Assembly (NCBI RefSeq): GCF_027580225.2
Contig: NC_073359.2
Span: 11,289,001 to 11,353,000 of the forward strand
DNA: 64,000 nucleotides
Source of the DNA: Misgurnus anguillicaudatus
Lineage: Eukaryota; Chordata; Actinopteri; Cypriniformes; Cobitidae
Direction: 5' to 3'
A program made the position numbers and the translations under genes. Positions 1-10,671 of this stretch are shown one piece after another; positions within the stretch are counted from its first letter, which is position 1, and every line of letters starts with the position of its first letter. The notes under the pieces are model-generated. The model was not told the DNA's origin and searched no databases. It worked only from the letters and a program-made list of their open reading frames with translations.

Positions 1-198
1 ATGCTGGAGAACATCAGCAGGTCCTGAAGATGTGTTCAGTCAAACTCATCGACTGCAGGAACATCATGATGAAGATGATAAGAGAACCCACAGCTGAAGA
101 ACATCACACTGAAGAAGATGAGGATCCCACAGCTGAAGAACATCACACTGAGGAAGATGAGGATTACGATGATAATGATGATGATTTTATTCCTTCAG
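1..198 (+). CDS. Zinc-finger paralogue A, internal exon (partial at left)
   Basis: Reads AGEHQQVLKMCSVKLIDC... from base 3, then two copies of an acidic PTAEEHHTEEDED block and an Asp-rich run. It ends at a GTATGT donor in phase 1. The same exon occurs at 4903-5305 in the second gene. Confidence 0.85.
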
Positions 199-2233
199 GT
201 ATGTTTCCTCCTTCAGTGTTTTTCCATAGAAGAACTTTATGAACTAGAACTTTCATGAGTTTTGTAATATAAGTTTAATAATTTTTATGTATTCGTAATT
301 ACACTTTTGGGATCATTAATAACATGGGTTATAATGGATATATATAGCATCACTGTTATCATTAGTTTTCGTCATTTTAAAGTCCCAGCCCATGAGCCCA
401 TAGCACTGGTGGTGATCTCAGATGAGGTTCTGTTGACACCATGAACAAAGTCTAACATATGTGATGCGGTCTGGATAACCCATCACATGGTGAAATTTTA
501 CCAACTATAATTTTGTGAAAGCTAGGTTTTCAATGTTTTTCTTTAAAAACTTGTCCACAACGAAAGTTATGGTTAGCTTTTCATAGTTGATAGATTTGAA
601 GAATAATAATTGAATGAAAACCCATTTTGCAAAAAAAGACAATTGAAGAAGGTTTAATTAATCAAAATTAAAAAGCAATAAAGTATAATCTGTGTGAATA
701 TAACCATTCATATGTACAAATGATTTTACCATTATGTATTTGAGTTTGTTGTGCATATATTAGCTGTGTAGTAGCCTGTAAAGAATGGATTATTGTCTAC
801 ATAATGATCTTTTTCATATGGTTTTGAGAACGAGGCGTTGGGTCCCACCAAAACATCCTGTTTTACACCAAACCCATTAGTAATGGCCATAAGACCCAGT
901 AGACGAATATTCTGATTGAATTACCTCTTTCCCTGCCAGCGTTTTTTTTTTTTTTTTAAAGTTGCCACCCAGTGCCAGTATTTTTCATGATTTTTACAAA
1001 AGTTTAATACCTTACAGAAAATATTCTACTTAAAATATATAAACATACAATATATATATATATATATTCATATGTTTTAATCAAACGGGTTTTATTATAT
1101 TTGGGTTATATTTGTCTCGAGTGTCCCATGCAGCTATAACAGGACTGACAGCTGTTTCCTGTTCCTGTGTGAATGTAGAAAAAAGATACAGAAGTCAAAA
1201 AATAAATGTTTTTTTTTTTTCAGATGATAAGAGTGATTCATGTTCGGACGGAGAAACCTTCTCAGCATCAAAAGAGCGCCTGACAGCACAAAAGCTTTCC
1301 TCCATCACCGGTAAAAAGACATTCAGACATATAGAGAGAAATAAGAGAAAACACACAGATCAGAAACTCTTCCCCTGCACCAGATGTAAGATCAGCTTTA
1401 CTACCTTAAAAGAGCGGAGCCATCATTATTCAAAAGTGCATTTAGTAAAGAAGCACTTTCACTGTGAGAAGTGTGGGAAAAATCTTTTTGCATCAACGTC
1501 TACTATAAATAATCACATGAAGACACACAGTGATGAAAAGCTTTTCCACTGCAGTGAATGTAACAAATATTTCTCCAACAAAGGAAATCTCGTCGCTCAT
1601 AAGAGAACTCACACAGGAGAAAAACCATACAAGTGTCCTCACTGTGAGAAGAGATTTCGTAATTCAAACTATATTAAGAGACACGTGCGTTTACACACCA
1701 ATGAGAGACCGTATCAGTGCAGTGAATGTGGAAAAACCTTTAGGGATTTAGGCTCTTTAAAATCACACCAAAAAACACACAGTGAGGAGAAATCCTATCA
1801 GTGTTCATACTGTGATAAACGTGTCCGCTATAAATCTCATCTGATATCCCACGAGAGGATTCACACTGGAGAGAAACCTTACCTCTGCTCTCACTGTGGA
1901 AAAAGCTTCTCTAATCCAACTGCTTTTGGCGTTCATCAGAGAGTTCACACTGGAGAAAAACCTCATTCCTGTGATGTTTGTGAGAAGAGCTTCAGTCAAC
2001 ATAAAGATTTAGTGAGACACCAGAGAATTCATACCCGTGAAAGACTTTACAAATGCTCTCAGTGCGATAAGACATTCGCTCGATCAGATGTTTTGAGAAC
2101 CCATCAGAGAGTTCATACTGGAGAGAAACCTTACCACTGCTCCATCTGTGGAGAGAGATTCGCTTATTTAGGAAGTTTTCAGGGTCATCAGAAGAAACAT
2201 GCTGAAGAACAAACTACAATGACATCATCATAG
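1..2233 (+). CDS. C2H2 zinc-finger protein, paralogue A (5' part outside window)
   Basis: Probable nuclear sequence-specific DNA-binding protein of the large fish C2H2 zinc-finger family. Two exons are visible: 1-198 and 1224-2233. The first ends TTCAG/GTATG and the last begins after a poly-T tract and CAG. Both are phase 1, so they join as ..FIPS-D-DKSDSCSD... The upstream exon encodes an acidic stretch in which the segment PTAEEHHTEEDED is duplicated; the downstream paralogue has it once. The last exon encodes ten fingers. The first is atypical (CTRC with spacing into SHHYSKVH); the rest follow C-x2-C-x12-H-x3-H, several joined by TGEKP-type linkers. The sixth finger has Val where Phe is usual. 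There is no KRAB or SCAN domain in the visible part. The stop is TAG at 2231-2233. The start and N-terminal coiled coil presumably lie left of the window, by comparison with the copy at 4649. Targets cannot be inferred. Confidence 0.9.
199..1223 (+). other. Intron of zinc-finger paralogue A
   Basis: AT-rich intron of 1,025 bp with a short (TA)n near 1051-1067 and a poly-T tract before the acceptor. Its last ~110 bp, starting CTCGAGTGTC, are nearly identical to the end of the matching intron at 5306-5615. No coding signal seen. Confidence 0.7.
1224..2233 (+). CDS. Zinc-finger paralogue A, terminal exon with ten fingers
   Basis: Single exon encoding the whole finger array, as usual for this family. 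Typical fingers include FHCSECNKYFSNKGNLVAH and YKCPHCEKRFRNSNYIKRH. It ends KKHAEEQTTMTSS and stops TAG. Confidence 0.92.
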
Positions 2234-2456
2234 CCCTGTTTTTTTAATAATTTTTGTGATTTTCCATTAGGGCTGCACGAAATAGGATCAGAGCAGTCGT
2301 CATGTAAAGGGGGATTGGGTTGCAGTGACAATTCTTTATTGGTTCACATCGCAAGCTTCATCTGCACTTTAAAAACACTGTTTAAAGGTCCCGTTCTCAA
2401 AACGATCTCTCTTTACTTCCGGTCATATAGTACTTGTGTAATCTGAATGCACAGTG

Positions 2457-2459
<3 letters not shown>

Positions 2460-2489
<30 letters not shown>
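2460..2489. repeat. (GT)n microsatellite
   Basis: About fifteen uninterrupted GT dinucleotides in the 3' flank of zinc-finger gene A. Confidence 0.95.
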
Positions 2490-2490
<1 letters not shown>

Positions 2491-2667
2491 CTTTTTGTAA
2501 ACATGAGTCGTGATTAAGTGATTCCTCCCCTTAGCCCTGCTGGTTACTATATGTATGTTTTGTTTCCATTAATCTTAATTTTGAGTGTGTGTGTTGATTG
2601 TGATGCATTTTGAAGTGGAGTGATTGATGTATGTTTTGGAGTGCTCATTTTAAAGGGGTAACGTGTA

Positions 2668-2673
2668 AATAAA
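2668..2673 (+). promoter_or_regulatory. Candidate polyadenylation signal AATAAA
   Basis: Canonical hexamer about 435 bp after the stop of zinc-finger gene A, followed by a T-rich stretch. Plausible 3' end; no transcript evidence. Confidence 0.45.
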
Positions 2674-2839
2674 ATCTATTTTTGTACTATACACACGTCT
2701 CTTGCTCACTCTTCTTTTTAAAGAGGAACGAACGTGTGTGCCTTAGCGCCCTTTTGGGTGTAATGAATATTTCCCTGGGTGTAAGTCCCGGGGTGGCGTA
2801 GTCGGAGTTTTATGCAAAAATCCTTGCTTTCGTCATGAA

Positions 2840-2939
2840 GCTAACCATTCACCCCCTCGTCATGCCACACAGGTTTGTAACGATATGTGAGGGAGAAAAT
2901 GTTGACAGAATTTTTATTTGTAGGTGAACTATTCCTTAA
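2840..2939. repeat. Fragment of the TTAAAGGGATAGTTCACC-type MITE
   Basis: Shows the right half of the family seen complete at 33471 and 59653: an AGGTTTGTAA motif, a GACAGAATTTTTATTT segment and the end GGTGAACTATTCCTTAA. The left end is missing. Confidence 0.6.
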
Positions 2940-3025
2940 AAGTGCTCTATTTTCACATAGTTTTGTACATAATATACCAAACATTCTTCTTTGGTGTGTA
3001 TATATATATATATATATATAAAAAT

Positions 3026-3854
<829 letters not shown>

Positions 3855-3917
3855 TTCAAGATTGTATACCAGAAATTTTAACAGGAAAAAAATCTCTTTT
3901 TTTCTAATTGCCTGTTG

Positions 3918-4068
3918 TTCGACTTAATACGGAGCTGCAAGAAATGACAAGTGGATGACATCAGAGTACCGCGAGAACGATTTAAAACCAGCCTCCTTCG
4001 CAATATTTCTCGCGGTACTCTGATGTCATCTGCTTGTCGGCTCTTGCGGCGCTGCGTAAAGTTGACTA
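3918..4068. mobile_element. Palindromic MITE, CRE-arm family, copy 1
   Basis: Foldback element with arms read as TTCGACTT...GCAAGAA..GACA..TGGATGACATCAGAGTACCGCGAGAACGA and the complementary right arm. It is related to copies at 8265 and 10887. Where those have TGACGTCA, this copy has TGACATCA (3956-3963) and TGATGTCA (4021-4028), as expected after CpG decay. No ORF. Confidence 0.75.
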
Positions 4069-4648
4069 CACCTAAAAATCTTACTGGTGATCTCGACTGT
4101 GTAGATATGTGTATGTCTTCAGTAGTTTAATTGCTTAGGATGTAATGTTCTCTCTTACTTCTCAGCGTGATAAATACAAGATTTGTAGTGTGACCTGACT
4201 GATATTGCGTGTGAAAGCCTTGAGGAAACAGTGGAACATGTAATGATGGTATGTAATGTAATGTATATTGAAGAGAGAGGTAATGTCTAAGGACGAACAG
4301 GCTGTAATTACATGGAAACAAAGATTAACAATAAGTGAAATATTGATTGTATTTTAAATAGAATATAGTTTTAATCTTCTACACTCCATCGCAGTATGTG
4401 GCGGTATGCACCTATGAAGTTGTTGCGCAACCCGTCATAAACTCAAAAAACGAAGAAGACGACGAGTTGAGCCTTTTCTCCCTCCAGTAAAGTAGGAGGC
4501 GCTCTGTAGCTCTTTTAGTCAGATAGATAAACACACTAAAGAAAGAAAGAACTTAAACCGCTGTGTGTTTACACATCAGTTTTATTTTAATGTTTTTATG
4601 TTTTATTGAGTTTAAAGATAGTCTTGTCTCTGTGTACTTAGTGTTGAG
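4069..4648 (+). promoter_or_regulatory. Upstream region and 5' UTR of zinc-finger gene B
   Basis: A less AT-rich stretch (about 4380-4540) including GAAGAAGACGACGAGTTGAG and CTCCCTCCAGTAAAGTAGG precedes the ATG at 4649. Likely promoter and leader by position only; no TATA box stands out. Confidence 0.4.
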
Positions 4649-4819
4649 ATGTTGACGATGGGAGATGAGATGGATGTGACGTGCTGTAAATCAGTAGGAA
4701 CTGATCTGTCCATGCGGGATATTGATGATTTCATCACAGAAATCTCTCAGCTGAAGAAAGAGGTGGCGTTACTGGAGGCAAAGCTGAGGTCGAGAGGAGA
4801 TGAAGGACTGAAGAGAGAG
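4649..4819 (+). CDS. Zinc-finger gene B, exon 1
   Basis: 57 codons from an ATG followed by a second in-frame ATG three codons later. Ends GLKRE at AGAGAG/GTTTGT, phase 0. Confidence 0.85.
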
Positions 4820-6622
4820 GTTTGTACAGCTTTAACATCCCTCACATGAATCACTCAAATCAAATCATTAATAATCTTACACTGAGTGTGTTGTGTTGTC
4901 AGGTTTGTTGTGAATCTTCAGTGTGTGTGACTGATGGGAGTCTGGATTCAGTGTGCAGAGATCAGAGCCGCTCACAACCACAGCCACTGCTGGACAAACA
5001 CACACAGGACTCAGAGCTCAGTCTCACTTTACTCTGTTATACTGAGTCAAAGCCCACAGATGATCAGGAGGACACCACACTGTGTGACAGTAATCAGAGC
5101 TTACAGGAGAATCAAACCTCCACAGAGTCTCTGGATTGGGTCTGTAACGCTGGAGAACAGCAGCAGATCCTGAAGATGTGTTCAGTCAAACTCATCGACT
5201 GCAGGACCCTGATGATGAGGATAAAATCTGAACCCACAGCTGAAGAACATCACACTGAGGAAGATGAGGATTACAATGATGATGATGATGATTTTATTCT
5301 TTCAGGTATGTTTCCTCCTTCAGTGTTTTTCCATAAATAAGTTTTGTAATATAAATTATGTAATGATGTTGGAGCTGATGGTGTAGTGGATGGTGCTCTG
5401 ACACATGGTGCAGACTCACTTCTGGCGACCCGAGTTCAAACACAACATATCTATTTTTTTATATTATTTTAATCTGACAGGTTTTCTCAGATCACATCAC
5501 ATATATTTGTCTCGAGTGTCATGCAGCTATAACAGGACTGACAGCTGTTTCCTGTTCCTGTGTGAATGTAGAAAAAAGATACAGAAGTCAAAAAATAAAT
5601 GTTTTTTTTTTTCAGATGATAAGAGTGATTCATGTTCGGACGGAGAAACCTTCTCAGCACCAAAAGAGCGACTTACAGCACAAACGCTTTCCTCCATCAC
5701 CGGTAAAAAGACATTAAGACAAATAGCGAGAAATGAGAGAAAACACACAGAGCAGAAACTCTTCACCTGCACCAGATGTAAGATCAGCTTTACTACCTTA
5801 AAAGAGCGGAGCCATCATTATTCAAAAGTGCACCTATTAAAGAAGCACTTTCACTGTGAGAAGTGTGGGATAAATCTTTTTGCATCAACGTCTAATATAA
5901 ATAATCACATGAAGACACACAGTGATGAAAAGCTTTTCCACTGCAGTGAATGTAACAAATATTTCTCCACCAAAGGAAATCTCGTCGCTCATAAAAGAAC
6001 TCACACAGGAGAAAAACCATACAAGTGTCCTCACTGTGAGAAGAGATTTAGTCATCAATCTTATATTAAGAGACACGTGCGTTTACACACCAATGAGAGA
6101 CCGTATCAGTGCAGTGAATGTGGAAAAACCTTTAGGAATTTAGGCTATTTAAGATCACACCAAAAAACACACAGTGAGGAGAAACCCTATCAGTGTTCAT
6201 ACTGTGATAAACGTTTTCATCAGAAAGGTCATCTGATATTTCACGAGAGGATTCACACTGGAGAGAAACCTTACCTCTGCTCTCACTGTGGAAAAAGCTT
6301 CTCTAATCCAACTGCTTTTGGCTTTCATCAGAGAGTTCACACTGGAGAAAAACCTCATCCCTGTGATGTTTGTGGAAAGAGCTTCAGTCGACATGACCAT
6401 TTATTGAGACACCAGAGAATTCATACCCGTGAAAGACTTTACAAATGCTCTCAGTGTGCCGAGACGTTCTCTCGATCAGATGTTTTGAGAACTCATCAGA
6501 GAGTTCATACTGGAGAGAAACCTTACCACTGCTCCATCTGTGGAGAGAGATTCACTTATTTAGGAAGTTTTCAGAGTCATCAGAAGAAACATGCTGAAGC
6601 ACAAACTACACTAAATTCATAA
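4649..6622 (+). CDS. C2H2 zinc-finger protein, paralogue B (complete)
   Basis: Complete three-exon gene: 4649-4819, 4903-5305 and 5616-6622, together 1,581 nt or 526 residues plus stop. All junctions are GT-AG with matching phases (0, then 1). Exon 1 gives MLTMGDEMDVTCCKSVG and a short heptad-like coiled coil (ISQLKKEVALLEAKL). Exon 2 encodes a Ser/Gln/Thr-rich linker and the acidic block EPTAEEHHTEEDED. Exon 3 encodes ten fingers, of which nine are regular C-x2-C-x12-H-x3-H with TGEKP-like linkers and the first is atypical. It is the tandem sister of the gene ending at 2233. Differences between them concentrate in the DNA-contacting helices. Expected to be a nuclear DNA-binding regulator; target and partner unknown. 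No KRAB domain, as is normal in fish. Confidence 0.93.
4903..5305 (+). CDS. Zinc-finger gene B, exon 2
   Basis: Starts after TTGTTGTCAG with VCCESSVCVTDGSLDSVC and ends FILS at TTCAG/GTATG, phase 1. It encodes the low-complexity linker and acidic block. Confidence 0.88.
5366..5450 (+). repeat. tRNA-derived SINE head fragment
   Basis: A TGGTGTAGTGG A-box-like motif, then CCCGAGTTCAAAC as a B-box-like motif, inside intron 2 of zinc-finger gene B. Absent from the matching intron of paralogue A, so it post-dates or was lost after the duplication. Confidence 0.5.
5616..6622 (+). CDS. Zinc-finger gene B, terminal exon with ten fingers
   Basis: Follows a poly-T tract and CAG. Its coding part is colinear with 1224-2233, finger for finger, and ends KKHAEAQTTLNS with TAA at 6620-6622. 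Confidence 0.93.
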
Positions 6623-7289
6623 TAGCATCTTTTATAATTTTTATTCACACCTTAGCATAATTTTGCTTAAACTTAACTTTAATTTTCTTGTATCTATCTA
6701 TTGAAGTAAAATGTGCATTGTGTAACTTAGAAGAATCTCTTGACAGAATTTATCTGCTGAAAACTTTTGTCTCAGATAACTCAGATCAGATAAAGATTAA
6801 GATCAAATATTGGGTGTCCACTAAAAGTCTAAAGGGGGTCACACACCAGACGCGCAGCTCGAGCTTAGTTTGATAGCATCTACTTCAAATATATACAATA
6901 TATGCAAAATAAATAAACTTTTTTTTTGAGCTGCGCGTCTGGTGTGCGACCCCCTTAAGAGCCAGGGCATTATTTGAAATTTTTATAAAATAAAGGTGTA
7001 AAATGTTGATTATATATGGTGATCAGGTGATCTCTGGCCTTTGGTGTGAACTTTTACTAGCCTGACTCTTCATTAGATTATGTTGCAACAAAATAGAAAT
7101 GTAACTTGATCCAAATTATTTGTGCCATACACATAAATAATACATAAATGATGTGACTTGCTGAGAAGAGCAGTGATATAACTCAATGGTTACAGGTGTT
7201 GTGTAAAATTAAGAAGACCTATTTTGATTTGGCTTAATTGGCATGCTTTATTTCAAAGATAAAGACTTAGTTGTTCTTTATGCGTTTTA
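6623..7289. other. 3' flank of zinc-finger gene B
   Basis: Probable 3' UTR and AT-rich flank. It contains the MITE at 6832-6956, whose loop holds AATAAA at 6908-6913. A segment near 6700-6765 resembles a decayed copy of the GTGCAGTGTGTAA family seen at 29971. No gene seen. Confidence 0.5.
6832..6956. mobile_element. 125-bp MITE with ~29-bp inverted ends
   Basis: Left end AAGGGGGTCACACACCAGAC continuing GCGCAGCTC. The right end is its inverse complement with one mismatch. The loop is AT-rich. Family not assigned. Confidence 0.8.
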
Positions 7290-7496
7290 TTTACCATTCG
7301 TGGACCCCGTTCAATTTCATAATAGGAAAAAATAATACCATGGAAGTAAATGGGGTCAACGAACGGTTTGCTAACAAACATTTCTGAAAATATCTTCCTT
7401 TGTGTTCATCTGGGCGGGGAGGTTTATGCAGGTTTGTAACAACATGGGGGTGAGTAAATGATGACAGAATTATCATTTTTGGGTGAACTATCCCAC
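7290..7496. repeat. Fragment of the TTCACCC / GGGTGAACTATCCC MITE
   Basis: Carries AGGTTTGTAACAACATGG, GATGACAGAATTATCATTTT and GGGTGAACTATCCC, matching the complete copies at 33471 and 59653. The left end is degraded. Confidence 0.6.
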
Positions 7497-7599
7497 GTTT
7501 TTTGTATAATACTACCATCTAGTGCACGAGCGGTGGTACTACGACTTTTGAAATAAAAAAATCTAAGTTGGTCATTAATACTTTATAAATGTTTATATG

Positions 7600-7748
7600 C
7601 AGTGGTGTCTGAAGTGGGTATACTCTAAATTTATGCCCCCAGTAGAAGTGGGTATACCCTTAATGTATGCCCCCAGTAGAAGTGGGTATACCCCATGCCA
7701 TCAAATAAAGAGGTGGGTATACTCCGTATACCCTGCACTACACCACTG
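7600..7748. mobile_element. 149-bp hAT-type MITE with 8-bp target duplication
   Basis: Starts CAGTGGTGT and ends ACACCACTG. It is flanked on both sides by an identical TTTATATG (7592-7599 and 7749-7756). Inside is a twice-repeated GCCCCCAGTAGAAGTGGGTA unit. Ends and 8-bp duplication fit the hAT superfamily. Confidence 0.85.
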
Positions 7749-7809
7749 TTTATATGTCCTATCTGTTTACAATAATTTACAAACACAAATCTATGATAAG
7801 TGCTCTCAT

Positions 7810-7852
7810 GTAGATTTTACATTTATGTATTTAGCAGAAACCTTTATCTAAA
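7810..7852 (-). repeat. SINE tail fragment, reverse orientation
   Basis: TTACATTTATGTATTTAGCA..CTTTATCTAAAGC is the reverse complement of the tail seen at the end of the SINE at 55113. Confidence 0.5.
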
Positions 7853-7859
7853 GCAAAAA

Positions 7860-8264
7860 CTCTGGTTTTCTTAAAGCGAGTAGCCTACTTTTAAAGTTGT
7901 TTAAAGTTGCGTTTATACGTACAATTTACGATTTAACTACTGAATTTAAATACGTTTAACGATTTGCCATTATAAACTCCTTTATTGTTAATTATTCGTA
8001 TTATTTTATTTTTTAATAATTGTTTTGTTAAAACCTAAAAAAACATTATTTTTATACATTGAAATACAAACAATAAATCATTAAAAGCTATATTAAGATA
8101 ACATATATTAAGAACCGTTAGTTATTAATTTATTATCACCACTGCTGAGATTAAGAATGGATCTTTTCAATGGCCCAAACTTACGAAATATGATTTTAAA
8201 AAAATTATAAACACGTGCACCATAGCTACTTTATTATTTTATTATTCATACTAATGCTCAGGTA
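7860..8264. other. AT-rich intergenic DNA
   Basis: No ORF, repeat end or regulatory motif that I can support. Confidence 0.6.
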
Positions 8265-8425
8265 TTCGACTTCATGAGGTATCGCAGGAACTGACAGACC
8301 GATGACGTCAAATAGCCGCGAGAGTAATGCAAAATTAGACTTCTCCGTATATCTTCACGAATCGTTCTCGCGGTAGTTTGACGTCATCCTCCTGTCGGTT
8401 TTTGCAGCGCCACATTGCTAGCTAA
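8265..8425. mobile_element. Palindromic MITE, CRE-arm family, copy 2
   Basis: TTCGACTTCATG at the left, then GATGACGTCAAATAGCCGCG. The right arm carries CTCGCGGTAGTTTGACGTCA. Two full TGACGTCA octamers are at 8303-8310 and 8379-8386. It ends about 195 bp before the subunit e start codon and may form part of that promoter. Confidence 0.75.
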
Positions 8426-8479
8426 GTTGCTATTGAGTGTGACGTATAGTGTATTCACTTTAAACGACAGCTTGTTCAG

Positions 8480-8516
8480 CCAATAGCGTGCGGCCTCGGA
8501 ATTACACCCCTCCAAT
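8480..8516 (+). promoter_or_regulatory. Two CCAAT boxes upstream of the V-ATPase subunit e gene
   Basis: CCAAT at 8480-8484 (in AGCCAATAG) and 8512-8516 (in TCCAATCAG), about 32 bp apart and 104-140 bp before the ATG. Paired CCAAT boxes suit an NF-Y-driven housekeeping promoter. Inference from motif and position. Confidence 0.5.
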
Positions 8517-8619
8517 CAGAAAGAGGTAGGCGTGTACGAAAGATTAGTGCGGAATCGCGCTGTATATTTCATTGATAATTTGATTTCTGGATTGTTTTTA
8601 TAAACGCACTGCTGTCGCA

Positions 8620-8723
8620 ATGGTTTACCACTCGCTGGCGTTACCCATGATCTGCTTTACCACGCTGTGGGGTTTGGTGGGAATTGTTGCCCCGTTTTTG
8701 GTACCGAAAGGACCGAACAGAGG
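8620..8723 (+). CDS. atp6v0e2: V-ATPase subunit e, exon 1
   Basis: ATG in context CGCAATGG; encodes helix 1 and the VPKGPNRG loop. Ends AGAGG/GTAAGA after two bases of the next Gly codon. Confidence 0.88.
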
Positions 8724-9281
8724 GTAAGAAATGATGCTAGAAGAGGCCGAGCTCGTTTATTCACGCTGATGCATCTCTAAATGCTTTCATTCTGTTACAA
8801 TATTTCGGTTTTATTTTGATTTATTTTATTGTACCTGATGTGATTTGTGATTGTAGTGTTTTATTATTACAGTGTCATCATAACCAGTTTGGTGCTGACT
8901 GCGGTTTGCTGCTATTTATTGTGAGTATAAATAATAATAATATGATAATGTATAAAACATTTACATAATAAGCATATAATTTGCAATTTACCATTGAGAT
9001 TATAAGGTTTTTATCCACACTTTCATCTATTCTTAAACGTCAATCTGTACTATGATTGTTGACCCTTTATAATCACTAACATCTATATTGTTTGTTGATG
9101 TTAATTCTTGTGTACTCACTATGAAATACTAAAACGTGATTAATTTAATTGTTTAATATTGTATTTTTGTTTCTAATATGTGATATTCTGGTTAATAGCC
9201 ATACTGGCTCAGGTAAACCCTCTGTTTGGACCTCAGCTCAAGAATGAGACCATCTGGTATCTGCGATACTTTTGGGAATAA
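8620..9281 (+). CDS. atp6v0e2: V-type proton ATPase subunit e (ATP6V0E2-like)
   Basis: Small hydrophobic subunit of the membrane Vo sector of the vacuolar proton pump, which acidifies endosomes, lysosomes and secretory vesicles. Exons 8620-8723, 8873-8920 and 9188-9281 total 246 nt, or 81 residues, the family's usual length. It begins [20 protein letters not shown], has the invariant VPKGPNRG loop between two membrane helices (about residues 7-27 and 36-57), and the family motif [13 protein letters not shown] near the end, finishing WE. Residues ALP, FTT, GLVGI and the C-terminal WE resemble human ATP6V0E2 more than ATP6V0E1, from memory. Exon 1 to 2 is GT-AG. Intron 2 starts GTGAGT but the only frame-preserving junction (TT/C TGG) is preceded by GATATT, not AG. 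This could be a sequence error, a non-canonical site or a damaged gene. A donor-like GAG/GTAAAT just after the TAA suggests a 3' UTR intron. Confidence 0.85.
8873..8920 (+). CDS. atp6v0e2: V-ATPase subunit e, exon 2
   Basis: 48-nt exon after TATTACAG encoding [15 protein letters not shown], ending TT/GTGAGT. Most of helix 2. Confidence 0.85.
9188..9281 (+). CDS. atp6v0e2: V-ATPase subunit e, exon 3
   Basis: Encodes [19 protein letters not shown] and [11 protein letters not shown] then TAA. The 5' boundary is set by protein homology because no AG precedes it. Confidence 0.8.
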
Positions 9282-10261
9282 ATTGAGGTAAATTCATGCA
9301 TTGTCTGTGTATTTGTTAAAACTGGATTTAATTATTATAATAAGCTGATTGTTGTGATTAACATACATTCTCATTTTCATGTAGTACAGGTGCATTGTTT
9401 TCCAGTTCCAGTTGGACCATTTGTTTCATCAGGCATTTATCTTAAAATCACTATTATAATCATTCAAATCCACTACTAAATAATGTAAAAAAATAAAGTT
9501 GAACAGCCCTGCGTACCCACTTTTTATTATGGTTAAGTGAAACCCCAATTGGAATATGTATGTGTGTCCTGAAATTAATATTTATTTTAATTTTATAGAT
9601 CAATTAAATGTATTTAATCAAACATGACTGAATATAGTAATTGTAAAATACGATACATCTTATAATAAGTATAAACAATATGAAATGTTAAAGTGATGTT
9701 CTTGTAATGTGCATTGCATTTAAAGAAACAGACATGTCAAGTAATGTTAGTCTATTTTTATTGTGTATAATGGTCCTCACTTGCCTCTGTGACATACTTT
9801 ATTCAGGTGTGTTTATTATATGTTAAAAGTATTTATTTATTGTCATTTTTGTTTGCAAATGTGATGGATGTTTTGTTTTTTTCATTGTATGTGAGTATGA
9901 AAGTTGATGTATAAGACTAAGAAAATAAAACTGAAGTGAAAACAGCCTACTAATGGTTTCAAATACTTATATGCTTAGATTCAGGTAAGCACGACATATG
10001 TGCAGTAAATAGTAGCAGAAAAATCCACTTCTATACACTTTAAATTGATTTTAAGGAATTTATTGTTAAATATGCCAAATAATGCATTGAATTAATGATA
10101 ACTTGTTCTCTACATAGAAGGTATGTGACTTTATTAAGAGCAAAATTATCCAGAAATGTTTTTACATGTCCATTTAGAGCCCTAGTCATTATAATGGTGT
10201 ACTAATTATTTTTTTGTACTGCGGCATAATAATGATCGGTGATATCTAAGCATCTTGTGAA
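9282..10261 (+). other. 3' flank of the subunit e gene
   Basis: AT-rich presumed 3' UTR with a possible UTR intron donor at 9288 and two AATAAA hexamers. No other gene seen. Confidence 0.5.
9492..9497 (+). promoter_or_regulatory. Candidate polyadenylation signal AATAAA
   Basis: About 210 bp after the subunit e stop. A second hexamer lies at 9924-9929 and may serve a longer 3' UTR. No transcript evidence. Confidence 0.4.
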
Positions 10262-10375
10262 TCCCTACTGAAAATCCAGCTAAGACCAGCAAAAGCTGGT
10301 GAGCTGGTCTAGCTGTGTTTCAGTCACTTTTGACCCACCAGCTTTGCCAGGTTGGGAGGACCAGCTCAAAGCTAT
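10262..10375. repeat. CCAGCT/AGCTGG-rich interspersed repeat
   Basis: Alternating CCAGC and GCTGGT motifs (AAAGCTGGTGAGCTGGTCTA; CCACCAGCTTTGCCAGG; GGACCAGCTCAAA) in partly inverted arrangement. Resembles a common fish repeat; boundaries uncertain. Confidence 0.4.
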
Positions 10376-10671
10376 TAGCAGCTCTACTTTATTATTGCAC
10401 AAAGACACAGGAAGAGTTTTAGGTAATGATGTCATTTTAAACTATCTGTTATAAGAATAAATATTGCAAACAAGTTAACTTTGTTACAGAGTTTGACTTG
10501 CTTAAAACTGTACGTTTGACCAGCATAATTTCTAAAAAAAATTCAGTGTTTAGTTACCAAGTTAAACCAGCCACTATGGCTTTCCTCATTAATATCAATT
10601 ACGCAATGACGTGAATATACTCATAAATATAAACGACGTAACCCACGTTCGGCTGGTAGCCCCTCCTGAGG

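Larger units (their letters stand above)
2234..3025 (+). other. 3' flank of zinc-finger gene A
   Basis: Contains the probable 3' UTR, a (GT)n run at 2460-2489, an AATAAA at 2668-2673, a TTAA-type MITE fragment at 2840-2939 and a short (TA)n at 2998-3020. No gene seen. Confidence 0.6.

Noticed and set aside
5405..5615. Upstream extension of the finger-exon frame in zinc-finger gene B
   Set aside because: It translates intron and a SINE fragment; the exon starts at 5616, shown by the phase match with exon 2 and by paralogue A.
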